Positions 24,562 to 31,285 are shown, counted from the first letter of the stretch. The stretch is DNA of 31,577 nucleotides from VGKU01 sp964388785 (GCA_964388785.1 CAYMBX010000011.1:1-31577), one strand, 5' to 3'. Program-made: numbers and translations. The notes: generated from the sequence alone by a model not told the origin.

Positions 24562-24589
24562 AATATAACAAAAATGGCCAATTTGTCAA
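24562..24589 (-). promoter_or_regulatory. Strong promoter of the MotA/TolQ-like unit
   Basis: Perfect -35 TTGACA (24584-24589), 16-base spacer and extended -10 TGTTATATT (TATATT at 24562-24567). A small CCTCCT/AGGAG inverted repeat follows in the ~55-base leader. Confidence 0.8.
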
Positions 24590-24603
24590 GAAAGTTGAGA
24601 ATC

Positions 24604-24633
24604 AAAAATCACCCGGCGAACCGGGTGATTTTT
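24604..24633 (-). terminator. Bidirectional terminator of the RRM gene
   Basis: 13-bp perfect stem AAAAATCACCCGG/CCGGGTGATTTTT with a CGAA loop; ten bases after the RRM gene's stop and just upstream of the next promoter. Confidence 0.9.
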
Positions 24634-24642
24634 GCGAGCGGC

Positions 24643-24903
24643 TTAGGCGCGCTCTTCGCGTGGGCGTGCAACGTTGACGACGATCTGGCGTCCGCCGAGA
24701 TCGGAACCGTCGAGGGCCGCAATGGCCTTTTGTGCATCTGCCTCATTGACGAATTCGACAAAGCCGAATCCGCGGCTACGACCGGTGAACTTATCGGTCA
24801 TGACGCGTGCGGAACTGATTTCCCCAAATTGGGAAAACATTTCGTTCAGCCCGGCATCATCGGTCGACCATGGCAGGTTGCCCACGAACAACTTGTTCTG
24901 CAT
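24643..24903 (-). CDS. RNA-binding protein with one RRM domain
   Basis: 86 residues, a single RNA recognition motif like cyanobacterial Rbp and other cold-inducible bacterial RRM proteins. RNP2 is LFVGNLPW (5-12) and RNP1 is RGFGFVEF (about 44-51), both with the RNA-stacking aromatics; a short basic tail follows. Cytosolic, probably a general RNA chaperone. The gene has a ~90-base leader from a strong promoter and no Shine-Dalgarno, which suggests control through the leader. Confidence 0.93.
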   Translation of the reverse strand: MQNKLFVGNLPWSTDDAGLNEMFSQFGEISSARVMTDKFTGRSRGFGFVEFVNEADAQKAIAALDGSDLGGRQIVVNVARPREERA

Positions 24904-25028
24904 AGCTGCGAGAAGGAGTTCTTCGTGACTAAGAATTAACGAACCAACTTGCCTTTCTCACTAGCGAGCTAGCACGAACAGGTTACATTGGTCGAAACCA
25001 GACTAGCACGGATCGCAAAATATGTCAA
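24904..25028 (-). promoter_or_regulatory. Promoter and ~90-base structured leader of the RRM gene
   Basis: -35 TTGACA (25023-25028), 17-base spacer, TAGTCT with TG before it (25000-25005). The -35 directly follows the T tract of the upstream gene's terminator. The leader contains small palindromes (CTAGC...GCTAG around 24961-24972, GAAG/CTTC at 24912-24924) and a CTCCTT stretch close to the start codon, but no Shine-Dalgarno. Possible cold- or auto-regulated leader. Confidence 0.55.
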
Positions 25029-25029
25029 T

Positions 25030-25057
25030 AAAAAAGACCCCTTCTCAGAAGAAGAGG
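25030..25057 (-). terminator. Terminator overlapping the stop of the beta-barrel-like gene
   Basis: On the minus strand CCTCTTCT/AGAAGGGG (25038-25057, 8 pairs including one G-T) with a 4-base loop, then TCTTTTTT. The stem covers the last codons and the TGA. Confidence 0.7.
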
Positions 25058-25653
25058 CCGACGACGAAGCGGGCGGTGTGTTCGAACCCGCTCTTGGCGG
25101 CCGCCCACCACTGGACGCTGACGAACGGCCCGACCGACGTGTAGTAAGTCACGTGCGGACCGAGGATCAGGTCCTTGTTGATGTGCTCGAAGGTGGGTCC
25201 CACAGCGAGGCTCCCGGACGGCAACAAAAAGTTGTAATCCAGCAGGTAATAGCCATAGTAATCCACTCGGTCACGGTAGATGTTCACATCCCCCTCGAGC
25301 AGGATGAACACATTCTTGTGCAGGGTGATTCCCATCCAGACCGACGCGAGGAACGCGTCACCGCCTTCGGGATCCCAGTTACCGGCCACGCCGATCTGAG
25401 GGCTGATCCAGAACTCGTCCGCGATGTTGAACCGCGGTCCGACGTAGCCGAACCACAGCATTGTGTCCGACTCCGGTGCCCAGAACCAATGGACGCTCGT
25501 ACGAAGGGCGTAGGTGCCGTCCTCCGTGAGCTTTAGATTGTCCACGGCCCCGATGGTCATGACCTGTGCACCGGTCCACTTGGCGGACGCGGGTGCAGCG
25601 GGGATGAGCGAGAGGAGAGCCAAGGAAACGAACAGGTGTCGCAAGAACTTCAT
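25045..25653 (-). CDS. Exported beta-barrel-like protein, unknown
   Basis: 202 residues from MKFLRHLFVSLALLSLIP with a classical signal peptide cut after APASA (about residue 24). The mature part is rich in Trp, Tyr, Phe and Gly in alternating hydrophobic/polar strands (WFGYVGPRFNIADEFWISPQ, ILLEGDVNIYRD, VGPFVSVQWWAAAKSG) and ends ARFVVGLFF, with the terminal Phe typical of outer-membrane barrels. No family recognised. An outer-membrane barrel would be unexpected in a CPR cell. Perfect AGGAGG before the ATG; Phe TTC and Lys AAG are used almost exclusively, unlike most neighbours. Confidence 0.72.
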   Translation of the reverse strand: MKFLRHLFVSLALLSLIPAAPASAKWTGAQVMTIGAVDNLKLTEDGTYALRTSVHWFWAPESDTMLWFGYVGPRFNIADEFWISPQIGVAGNWDPEGGDAFLASVWMGITLHKNVFILLEGDVNIYRDRVDYYGYYLLDYNFLLPSGSLAVGPTFEHINKDLILGPHVTYYTSVGPFVSVQWWAAAKSGFEHTARFVVGLFF

Positions 25654-25689
25654 CGAGGTACCTCCTTTTCGACTCTCGAAGAAGGCGAA

Positions 25690-25718
25690 ACCATAGAGCA
25701 TTTTTTGAAAATCGTCAA
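25690..25718 (-). promoter_or_regulatory. Promoter of the beta-barrel-like gene
   Basis: -35 TTGACG (25713-25718), 17-base spacer, TATGGT (25690-25695). A ~37-base leader ends in AAGGAGGT before the ATG. Confidence 0.55.
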
Positions 25719-25798
25719 GCATTCCAACATCTTGTGCTTCAAAATTATTGCAGACACTACATCTAGTACTTATCCACATTCAACCCGAATGCGTCCCA

Positions 25799-26052
25799 TG
25801 CTATACTCGATGAGCAACCAAACTTGCGAAGTGAAGTCCGGTGGGAATCCGGCACAGTCGCGCTACGGTAAGTGGCGATTCTCTGAAAATTTGCGATCTG
25901 CCGGCTTGCGGGCCCTGCCATTTCCTCAACGTACGGATCTTGTACGTTTCGGAAAATGACTGTCCCGTGCGCCAACATCTCATCAAATTTTTCAGAGAAT
26001 CGAAATAACTACAAGTCCGATCCTTCGCAAACCTCTTCTCCAAGACAAGAGG
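25799..26052 (+). promoter_or_regulatory. Cobalamin (B12) riboswitch with its promoter
   Basis: Extended -10 TGCTATACT (25799-25807) starts the leader. The conserved core is at 25838-25875: CCGGTGGGAATCCGG then CACAGTCGCGCTACGGTAA, matching the GGTGxxAATCC and CxGxCGCGCxACxGT blocks of cobalamin riboswitches. A peripheral arm is formed by an 18/19-base inverted repeat (25876-25893/25984-26002) with an inner AACGTAC/GTACGTT hairpin (25929-25949). The 3' segment AAGTCCGATCCTTCGC (26013-26028) fits a B12 box beginning AGYCMG. A CCTCTT/AAGAGG hairpin (26032-26052) and a terminator follow, so control is probably by transcription termination on cobalamin binding. Confidence 0.82.
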
Positions 26053-26083
26053 CCATGGCCGCGTCAGCCGCAGCATTCTCCAT

Positions 26084-26104
26084 ACTGCGCTGAGCAGTTT
26101 TTTT
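26084..26104 (+). terminator. Riboswitch expression-platform terminator upstream of nrdB
   Basis: ACTGC/GCAGT stem with a GCTGA loop, followed by seven T, 15 bases before the nrdB start. Preceding GTCAGCCGCAGC could offer alternative pairing. Confidence 0.8.
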
Positions 26105-26119
26105 GTTGCTCAATTTTCT

Positions 26120-27061
26120 ATGTCCATCCTTTCCCCTCGCCCATTTTATCGACCCTTCGAGTACCCGCACTTTTTCGAATATTTTCAAAAACAAAACCAA
26201 GCGCATTGGCTTCCTATTGAAGTTCCAATGGAAGGAGATATCCACGATTACCGCTTCACTCTTGAACCAAGCGAAAAACATCTCATCACCCAAATCTTAC
26301 GCTTCTTTACTCAAAGCGACATCGAGGTCAACAACAACTACAACACGCGGCTCATCCCCGCTTTTCCCAAACCTGAAATCAAAATGATGCTTTCCGCATT
26401 TGCGGCGATGGAAAGCATCCACGTCTGGGCCTACTCGTATCTCAACGACTCGCTCGGACTCCCGGAATCGGAATACTCTGCGTTTCTCGACTACGCGGCC
26501 ATGCGCAACAAATATGACTTCTTTCATGAATTCGAAGTGCGGAATGCGGAAGACCTGCTTCTCAACTTGGCTGTGTTTGGCGGTTTCATCGAGGGCGTGA
26601 GTCTCTTCTCTTCGTTCGCCATCCTCATGAATTTCCCGCGTATGGGAAAACTCAAGGGCGTCGGACAAATCGTCACGTGGAGTATTCGCGACGAGAGCTT
26701 GCATAGCGAAGCGGTTTGTCGGCTCTTCCGTGATCTCATGATGGAACATCGCGAACTCTGGACACCGGCCCTGCATCAAAAAATCTATGAGGCCTGTCAA
26801 GCGATGGTCGCGCTCGAAGATGCATTTGTGGACAGCGCCTTTTCACTCGGGCCAGTTGCCGGACTTTCGGCGGAAGAAATTAAAACGTACATCCGTTACA
26901 CCGCAGACCGCAAACTCATCGATTTGCGTCTCGATAAACTCTACCACGCACAAAATCCTCTGCCCTGGCTGGAGGTCATGGTCAACGCAAAAGAACACAC
27001 AAACTTTTTTGAAAACCGAGCCACGGAGTATGCCAAAGGCGCCGTGCTCATTGATTGGTAA
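26120..27061 (+). CDS. nrdB: Ribonucleotide reductase class I, beta subunit (R2)
   Basis: Holds the metal centre and tyrosyl radical for deoxyribonucleotide synthesis. 313 residues. Predicted metal ligands, with spacing as in E. coli R2: Asp67, Glu98 and His101 in MESIHVWAY, Glu158 in FIEGVSLF, Glu192 and His195 in RDESLHSEA. Tyr105 sits at the position of the radical Tyr122 of E. coli. RFFTQSDIEVNNNY and LDYAAMRNKYDF resemble alphaproteobacterial-type NrdB. No Shine-Dalgarno. Under the cobalamin riboswitch, though the enzyme itself needs no B12. Confidence 0.96.
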   Translation: MSILSPRPFYRPFEYPHFFEYFQKQNQAHWLPIEVPMEGDIHDYRFTLEPSEKHLITQILRFFTQSDIEVNNNYNTRLIPAFPKPEIKMMLSAFAAMESIHVWAYSYLNDSLGLPESEYSAFLDYAAMRNKYDFFHEFEVRNAEDLLLNLAVFGGFIEGVSLFSSFAILMNFPRMGKLKGVGQIVTWSIRDESLHSEAVCRLFRDLMMEHRELWTPALHQKIYEACQAMVALEDAFVDSAFSLGPVAGLSAEEIKTYIRYTADRKLIDLRLDKLYHAQNPLPWLEVMVNAKEHTNFFENRATEYAKGAVLIDW

Positions 27062-27068
27062 CATCATT

Positions 27069-28952
27069 ATGCCCTCCACCCTCCTCGACGCCCTCTCCCA
27101 AAATAATCTCGCGCTCGCGCGTGACATCTTGCTTGATGAATTCCTGCAATCGAGCGAAACAAAAAATAGTTGGGACAGCCCACATTACAGTGCAGATCGA
27201 TCTCTTCAAGAATCAATTAGATTGGAGCATGCGCGCGATCGGTTGTTTTCGTATTTCGGACTCGAAAATTTACGCGATCGATATGTCCTTCGCGATGCCC
27301 AAAAAACCGTCTGCGAAACGCCGCAAACATTTTATGCGCGCGTGGCAACCGGCATGGCACGCGGTGATCAACCGCTTGCACAGCGTCTCTACGACGCGAT
27401 GAGTCAACATTGGTTCATTCCGGCGACACCGGTTCTCATGAACATTGGAACGAACAAAGGCCTGCCCATCTCTTGTTTTCTCAATACGGTCCCGGACACG
27501 CTCGAGGGTATTTTCGATACGTTTCGTGAAAATGCGTTTTTGGCAAAATACGGCGGTGGAATTGGAACAGACTGGTCGCAGCTGCGCGGACAAAATGCAC
27601 CACTCAAATCCAGCGGACTCACTTCCTCAGGTGTCATTCCGTTTCTCAAAATCATGGATTCCCAAACGCTTGCCGTTTCAAGAAATTCCATTCGTCGTGG
27701 AGCCGCTGCCGCATATCTGCGCGTGGATCATCCGGATATTGAAGATTTTTTGGAGGTTCGAAAGCCTACGGGTGGAGATTTGGATCGGCGGTGTTTGAAT
27801 TTGAACCATGGAATCGTGATTACGGACGTATTTATGAATGCCGTTGAAGAAGAGGGTACGTACGAACTCATCGACCCACATGACGGCCCAACCGGCCACA
27901 AGCTCGACGCCAAGACGGTGTGGCGAAAGATCCTGACACTGCGTGCAGAAACCGGCGAGCCCTATCTGATCTTCGTGGATACAATCAACGAATGCCTTCC
28001 GGCTCATCACAAGGAAAAAGGGCTCACCGTTCGACAAAGCAATCTGTGCACCGAAATCGTTTTGCCGACAAACGAAGAACGCACAGCCGTGTGTTGTCTT
28101 GGTAACTTGAACTTGGAGCACTATGACGAGTGGAAAGATGTTGCCGAGCAACTGATCGATGACTGTGTGCGTGCGCTCGATAACAACCTGGAAACCTTTT
28201 GTGAAATGGCGACACACCCTGCATTTCAAAAGGCCGTGAACTCTGTCCGTCACGAACGTTCCATCGGACTAGGTGTGATGGGCTATCACGGTTATCTCAT
28301 GTCAAAACACATTCCGTTTGAGAGTGTTCACGCACGGCTCATTAATAAAGAAATTTTTTCTCTGATCGGAAATCTGACAAAATCCGCCTCACGCAAACTC
28401 GCGCAGGAACGCGGTCTTCCCCTTGATGGCGGTACTCAGCGCAACACCTACACCACCTCAATACAACCAACCGCAAGCACCAGCTTTCTGTGTGGAGAAG
28501 CAACACCATGTGTCGAACCCATTTCCGGAAATGCCTATTTGCAAAAGACGCTTTCCGGAAGCTTTCTTGTCAAAAATAAACACTTGGAACGGTTGTTGGA
28601 AAAGAAAGGACTGAATACGCAAGAAATCTGGTCCTCCATTATTATGGCGAAAGGCAGCATCCAGCATTTGGAGGGACTCACGGATGAAGAAAAGGCAGTA
28701 TTCCGCACAGCCTATGAAATGAATATGCGGGAAATTGTGGAACAAGCTGCGGACCGCCAGCTCTTCATTGACCAATCACAATCGATCAATTTATTTTTCT
28801 CAACGCCGATCAGTGGCAAATATCTGCACGATGTTCACCTGCTTGCCTGGAAGCAAAAAATGAAAACACTTTACTATTTGCGATCAGCCGCCCCGATTGA
28901 AGCGCGTTCCATCCGTGATTTCAGCACGGAAGAATGTGCGGTGTGCCAATAA
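27069..28952 (+). CDS. nrdA: Ribonucleotide reductase class I, alpha subunit (R1)
   Basis: Catalytic subunit reducing ribonucleoside diphosphates. 627 residues from the ATG 7 bases after nrdB; the frame is open further upstream inside nrdB but that part is not NrdA-like. Active-site residues: Cys136 in LPISCFLN, NLCTEI (Asn325, Cys327, Glu329), Cys342/343 in AVCCLGNLNL, the radical-transfer pair in KTLYYLRS, and the C-terminal redox pair CAVCQ (Cys623, Cys626). It is about 130 residues shorter than E. coli NrdA and lacks the N-terminal ATP-cone, so dATP activity control is probably absent. A strong terminator follows. Confidence 0.96.
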   Translation: MPSTLLDALSQNNLALARDILLDEFLQSSETKNSWDSPHYSADRSLQESIRLEHARDRLFSYFGLENLRDRYVLRDAQKTVCETPQTFYARVATGMARGDQPLAQRLYDAMSQHWFIPATPVLMNIGTNKGLPISCFLNTVPDTLEGIFDTFRENAFLAKYGGGIGTDWSQLRGQNAPLKSSGLTSSGVIPFLKIMDSQTLAVSRNSIRRGAAAAYLRVDHPDIEDFLEVRKPTGGDLDRRCLNLNHGIVITDVFMNAVEEEGTYELIDPHDGPTGHKLDAKTVWRKILTLRAETGEPYLIFVDTINECLPAHHKEKGLTVRQSNLCTEIVLPTNEERTAVCCLGNLNLEHYDEWKDVAEQLIDDCVRALDNNLETFCEMATHPAFQKAVNSVRHERSIGLGVMGYHGYLMSKHIPFESVHARLINKEIFSLIGNLTKSASRKLAQERGLPLDGGTQRNTYTTSIQPTASTSFLCGEATPCVEPISGNAYLQKTLSGSFLVKNKHLERLLEKKGLNTQEIWSSIIMAKGSIQHLEGLTDEEKAVFRTAYEMNMREIVEQAADRQLFIDQSQSINLFFSTPISGKYLHDVHLLAWKQKMKTLYYLRSAAPIEARSIRDFSTEECAVCQ

Positions 28953-28997
28953 AAATAAACAACCATCAGACTTCGGTCTGGTGGTTGTTTATTTTTA
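28952..28997 (+). terminator. Very strong bidirectional terminator after nrdA
   Basis: Nearly perfect long stem (AAAATAAACAACCA...TGGTTGTTTATTTTT) with an inner CAGAC/GTCTG helix and a TTCG tetraloop; serves nrdA and the convergent YceI gene. Confidence 0.95.
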
Positions 28998-29009
28998 GCT
29001 TCCTCAGCG

Positions 29010-29672
29010 CTATTTGGTCACAGGCACAAACAAGAGATCGAGATCGAGATAAAATTCATCATCGATCAAATTGTCTCCCAAGTTCTCGAAAAACTTTCCG
29101 GATCCGAAGCGAATGTCGTATTGCGTGCGATCAACCGTTGCCCGACCGGTCAGACGAATACCCTCCTCCGTTGTCTCCACTTTTCCCGGAAATGAAAGCG
29201 GCTGCTCAATTCCTTTGATCGTCAATGTTCCGTCAATGCGATAATTCTCATCTTCCAATCCGCTCAGCGATTCGATTTGGATCAATTCGAACGTCGAGGT
29301 CGGATCATCCTTCACGCGGAAAAAATCATTCGACTTCAGATGATTCTCCAAGAGTTCGAGAAACTTTCCTTCTTGGTCCAAATTCTTAATGGTTGTCATA
29401 TCGACAACGACGCGTCCCTCATTGGTCAATCCATTTTCGACCAAGAGTGATCCTTCTTTGGCCTGCACCGTTCCGTTATGTGTCACCTTCACTTTCGACG
29501 CCTCCCAGCCGATGTTGCTGTTTGCAACATCAAGTGTATAAGTCCCGTCAATGAACGTCACTGGCTCCGCGACTTTCGGCTGCGACTGAAGCTCGGGTTG
29601 AACGGGCTGTTGTTTGGCACATCCGGCGCCCACAAGCACAAGGGTAAAAAAAAGAAGTGCAATTTTTTTCAT
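29010..29672 (-). CDS. YceI-family lipoprotein
   Basis: 220 residues. Lipoprotein signal MKKIALLFFTLVLVGAGC, with lipobox Cys18, and a Gln/Pro linker. The YceI domain follows (about 42-218): YTLDVANSNIGWEASKVKVTHNGTV, a mid-region GLTNEGRVVVDMTTIKN, LKSNDFFRV and GTLTIKGIEQPLSFP. These are lipocalin-like barrels that bind polyisoprenoids such as quinones. It overlaps the NADH dehydrogenase stop region by four bases (ATGA); a quinone-related link with the upstream NDH-2 is plausible but inferred. Confidence 0.92.
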   Translation of the reverse strand: MKKIALLFFTLVLVGAGCAKQQPVQPELQSQPKVAEPVTFIDGTYTLDVANSNIGWEASKVKVTHNGTVQAKEGSLLVENGLTNEGRVVVDMTTIKNLDQEGKFLELLENHLKSNDFFRVKDDPTSTFELIQIESLSGLEDENYRIDGTLTIKGIEQPLSFPGKVETTEEGIRLTGRATVDRTQYDIRFGSGKFFENLGDNLIDDEFYLDLDLLFVPVTK

Positions 29673-30841
29673 AATGACGTGAGATCCCGACCAGTGAATA
29701 AACCGATCGTCCAGGAAAACGCGACGCGCAGTTTATTCTTCAGGCCGGGTGTTTTAAATAAATAAATGGTGCGCCAAATATACCAAGCCAACGGGCCTTT
29801 GACAATGACACCCATTAAATCCCCCACGCCGTCTCCGTATCCCAATGAAAGGAGAAAGCCCTTAAGCCGTGGCTTGTACGAACGAAGCGGGAGTTGTTGA
29901 TGCGTCCGCGCAATGTTGTCCGCGACGACCTGCGCTTCCTGGACGGCGGTTTGTGCCAACTTGGGGATGATCTGTCCTTCCATCGTGATGACATCACCGA
30001 GCGCAAACACGTCCCTCATCCCGCGCACCAATAAAGTCGATTCCACAAAAATGTTGCCCATCTCATCCATCGGAAGCATTCCGGAAAATACGTCCGTGTT
30101 CGGCCGTACGCCCGCCGCAACGATCGTCACGTCCGATGCAAAGATACCTTTGTTCGTCACAACCTGTGAGGGATTGATTTCTTGTGCAAAAGCCTCGCGC
30201 ACGACTTCGATTCCCGACTCCGTAATCCTCCGATTAATATAGGCTTGCATCTCCGGATCCGTGGCCCCACCCACATCTTGTTTGGAATGGATAAGACGGA
30301 GCGTAAAGCGTAATTCCGGATGCTGTTTTTTGATCGCCAGCAAAAAACGATGCGCGTCGAACACCAATTCGCAGCCCGTCGGTCCACCCCCGATCACGGT
30401 GACGGAAACGGATTTGCTCGGACCCTGCGCCTTCGCAATGATGGCTTTTTTAGCGCGCTGCGCATCCTCTACAATTTTCAACTCGTAGGCATATTCCATC
30501 CCTCGAATTAATCGCTCGTTCGTGCGCGAACCGGTTGCAATCACAAGTGTTGAATACGCAAGCATACGCTCCCCCATCCAGACGCACTTTCGATCTGGCT
30601 CTATGTGTGTGACTTCCCCACCAACGAATTCAAAGCTGGGCGAACGAAAAAAACTTTCATATCCAAATGCGATATCATGGATGACAAGCGAACCGGTTGC
30701 CACTTCGTGTAGCAGAGGCGTAAACGTGAAATGCGGACTGCGACTTACCAGGACGACGCGATATCCTTTTTTGAGAAGCCGTTTGGTTGTATAAACGCCT
30801 CCGAAACCTCCGCCAACCACCACAATGGGATGTGAATTCAT
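29669..30841 (-). CDS. ndh: Type II NADH dehydrogenase (NDH-2-like FAD oxidoreductase)
   Basis: Transfers electrons from NADH to quinone at the membrane without pumping ions. 390 residues. FAD motif VVVGGGFGGVYTTKRL (7-22), FTPLLHEVATG, the LVIATGSRTN segment, NAD motif VTVIGGGPTGCELVFD, VAAGVRPNT, and VFALGDVITMEGQIIPKLAQTAVQEAQ (FAD/quinone site). The C-terminal 60 residues carry an amphipathic/hydrophobic membrane-binding part (GPLAWYIWRTIYLFKTPG). A -10-like TATTCT (30851-30856) ends 9 bases before the ATG, just behind the rpmG terminator, which suggests a near-leaderless transcript. Confidence 0.93.
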   Translation of the reverse strand: MNSHPIVVVGGGFGGVYTTKRLLKKGYRVVLVSRSPHFTFTPLLHEVATGSLVIHDIAFGYESFFRSPSFEFVGGEVTHIEPDRKCVWMGERMLAYSTLVIATGSRTNERLIRGMEYAYELKIVEDAQRAKKAIIAKAQGPSKSVSVTVIGGGPTGCELVFDAHRFLLAIKKQHPELRFTLRLIHSKQDVGGATDPEMQAYINRRITESGIEVVREAFAQEINPSQVVTNKGIFASDVTIVAAGVRPNTDVFSGMLPMDEMGNIFVESTLLVRGMRDVFALGDVITMEGQIIPKLAQTAVQEAQVVADNIARTHQQLPLRSYKPRLKGFLLSLGYGDGVGDLMGVIVKGPLAWYIWRTIYLFKTPGLKNKLRVAFSWTIGLFTGRDLTSL

Positions 30842-30855
30842 AACGGGTTCAGAAT

Positions 30856-30885
30856 AAAAGAAAACGACTGCTTGTGCAATCGTTT
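30856..30885 (-). terminator. Terminator of rpmG
   Basis: On the minus strand AAACGATTGC/GCAGTCGTTT (10 pairs, one wobble; 30862-30885) with an ACAA loop overlaps the stop codon and is followed by TCTTTT. Confidence 0.7.
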
Positions 30886-31039
30886 ACTTTGTTTCCTTGT
30901 GCGCGGTGTGCTTGCTGCAACGCTTGCAGAATTTGCTGAGTTCAAGCCGCTCCTTCAAGGTTTTCTTATTCTTGTGCGAACGGTAGCCCATGGTTTTGCA
31001 AACCGTGCACTCAAGTTTGATCATATTGTCTTGGGACAT
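30884..31039 (-). CDS. rpmG: 50S ribosomal protein bL33
   Basis: 51 residues, MSQDNMIKLECTVCKTMGYR... then HKNKKTLKERLELSKFCKRC. Two CxxC pairs (11-14 and 39-42) bind zinc (C+ form), and the tail SKHTAHKETK is typical of CPR L33. A -10-like TAGCAT ends 9 bases before the ATG, so the mRNA is nearly leaderless. Downstream of a tRNA-Thr/tRNA-Tyr/tRNA-Thr cluster, as often seen near rpmG-secE-nusG regions. Confidence 0.94.
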   Translation of the reverse strand: MSQDNMIKLECTVCKTMGYRSHKNKKTLKERLELSKFCKRCSKHTAHKETK

Positions 31040-31048
31040 AGTGCCGTG

Positions 31049-31077
31049 ATGCTAGCAAAAGCTAAGGGATAAGTCAA
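31049..31077 (-). promoter_or_regulatory. Promoter of rpmG
   Basis: -35 TTGACT (31072-31077), 17-base spacer, extended -10 TGCTAGCAT (TAGCAT at 31049-31054). Predicted start near 31042, 3 bases before the ATG. Confidence 0.65.
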
Positions 31078-31080
31078 TGG

Positions 31081-31172
31081 TCCAGCTGAGCTGGATTTTC
31101 CATCGAGCTGATCTCGATCTACAACCAACGCTTAGCGTTGGTTCAGGTCATTGAAATCGAGCTGAGCTCGAT
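31081..31172. repeat. Array of four short hairpins between tRNA-Thr and rpmG
   Basis: Four consecutive short stem-loops fill this spacer: TCCAGC/GCTGGA (31081-31095, loop TGA), ATCGAG/CTCGAT (31102-31118), AACCAACGC/GCGTTGGTT (31123-31143, loop TTA) and ATCGAGC/GCTCGAT (31156-31172, loop TGA). Stems 2 and 4 share arms. None has a real T tract. The last one abuts the tRNA CCA end. Confidence 0.7.
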
Positions 31173-31247
31173 GGAGCCGAAAGCGGGACTCGAACCCGCG
31201 ACCTACGGTTTACAAAACCGTTGCTCTACCAACTGAGCTATTTCGGC
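31172..31247 (-). tRNA. tRNA-Thr (UGU)
   Basis: Minus strand: acceptor GCCGAAA/TTTCGGC, D arm GCTCAGTTGGTAGAGC, anticodon loop TTTGTAA (anticodon TGT, Thr), T arm GCGGG TTCGAGT CCCGC, discriminator T, encoded CCA. Confidence 0.95.
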
Positions 31248-31285
31248 GGGAATGTTGCTAAGGTCGATAAGACTTTCTAGACTAG

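Noticed and set aside
26787..27068. Upstream extension of the nrdA frame inside nrdB
   Set aside because: It is out of frame with a well-conserved nrdB and shows no NrdA/ATP-cone similarity; the ATG at 27069 fits the family and the gene spacing.
31081..31172. Possible CRISPR-like array
   Set aside because: The units are different palindromes with short irregular spacers, not direct repeats with unique spacers; no cas genes nearby.
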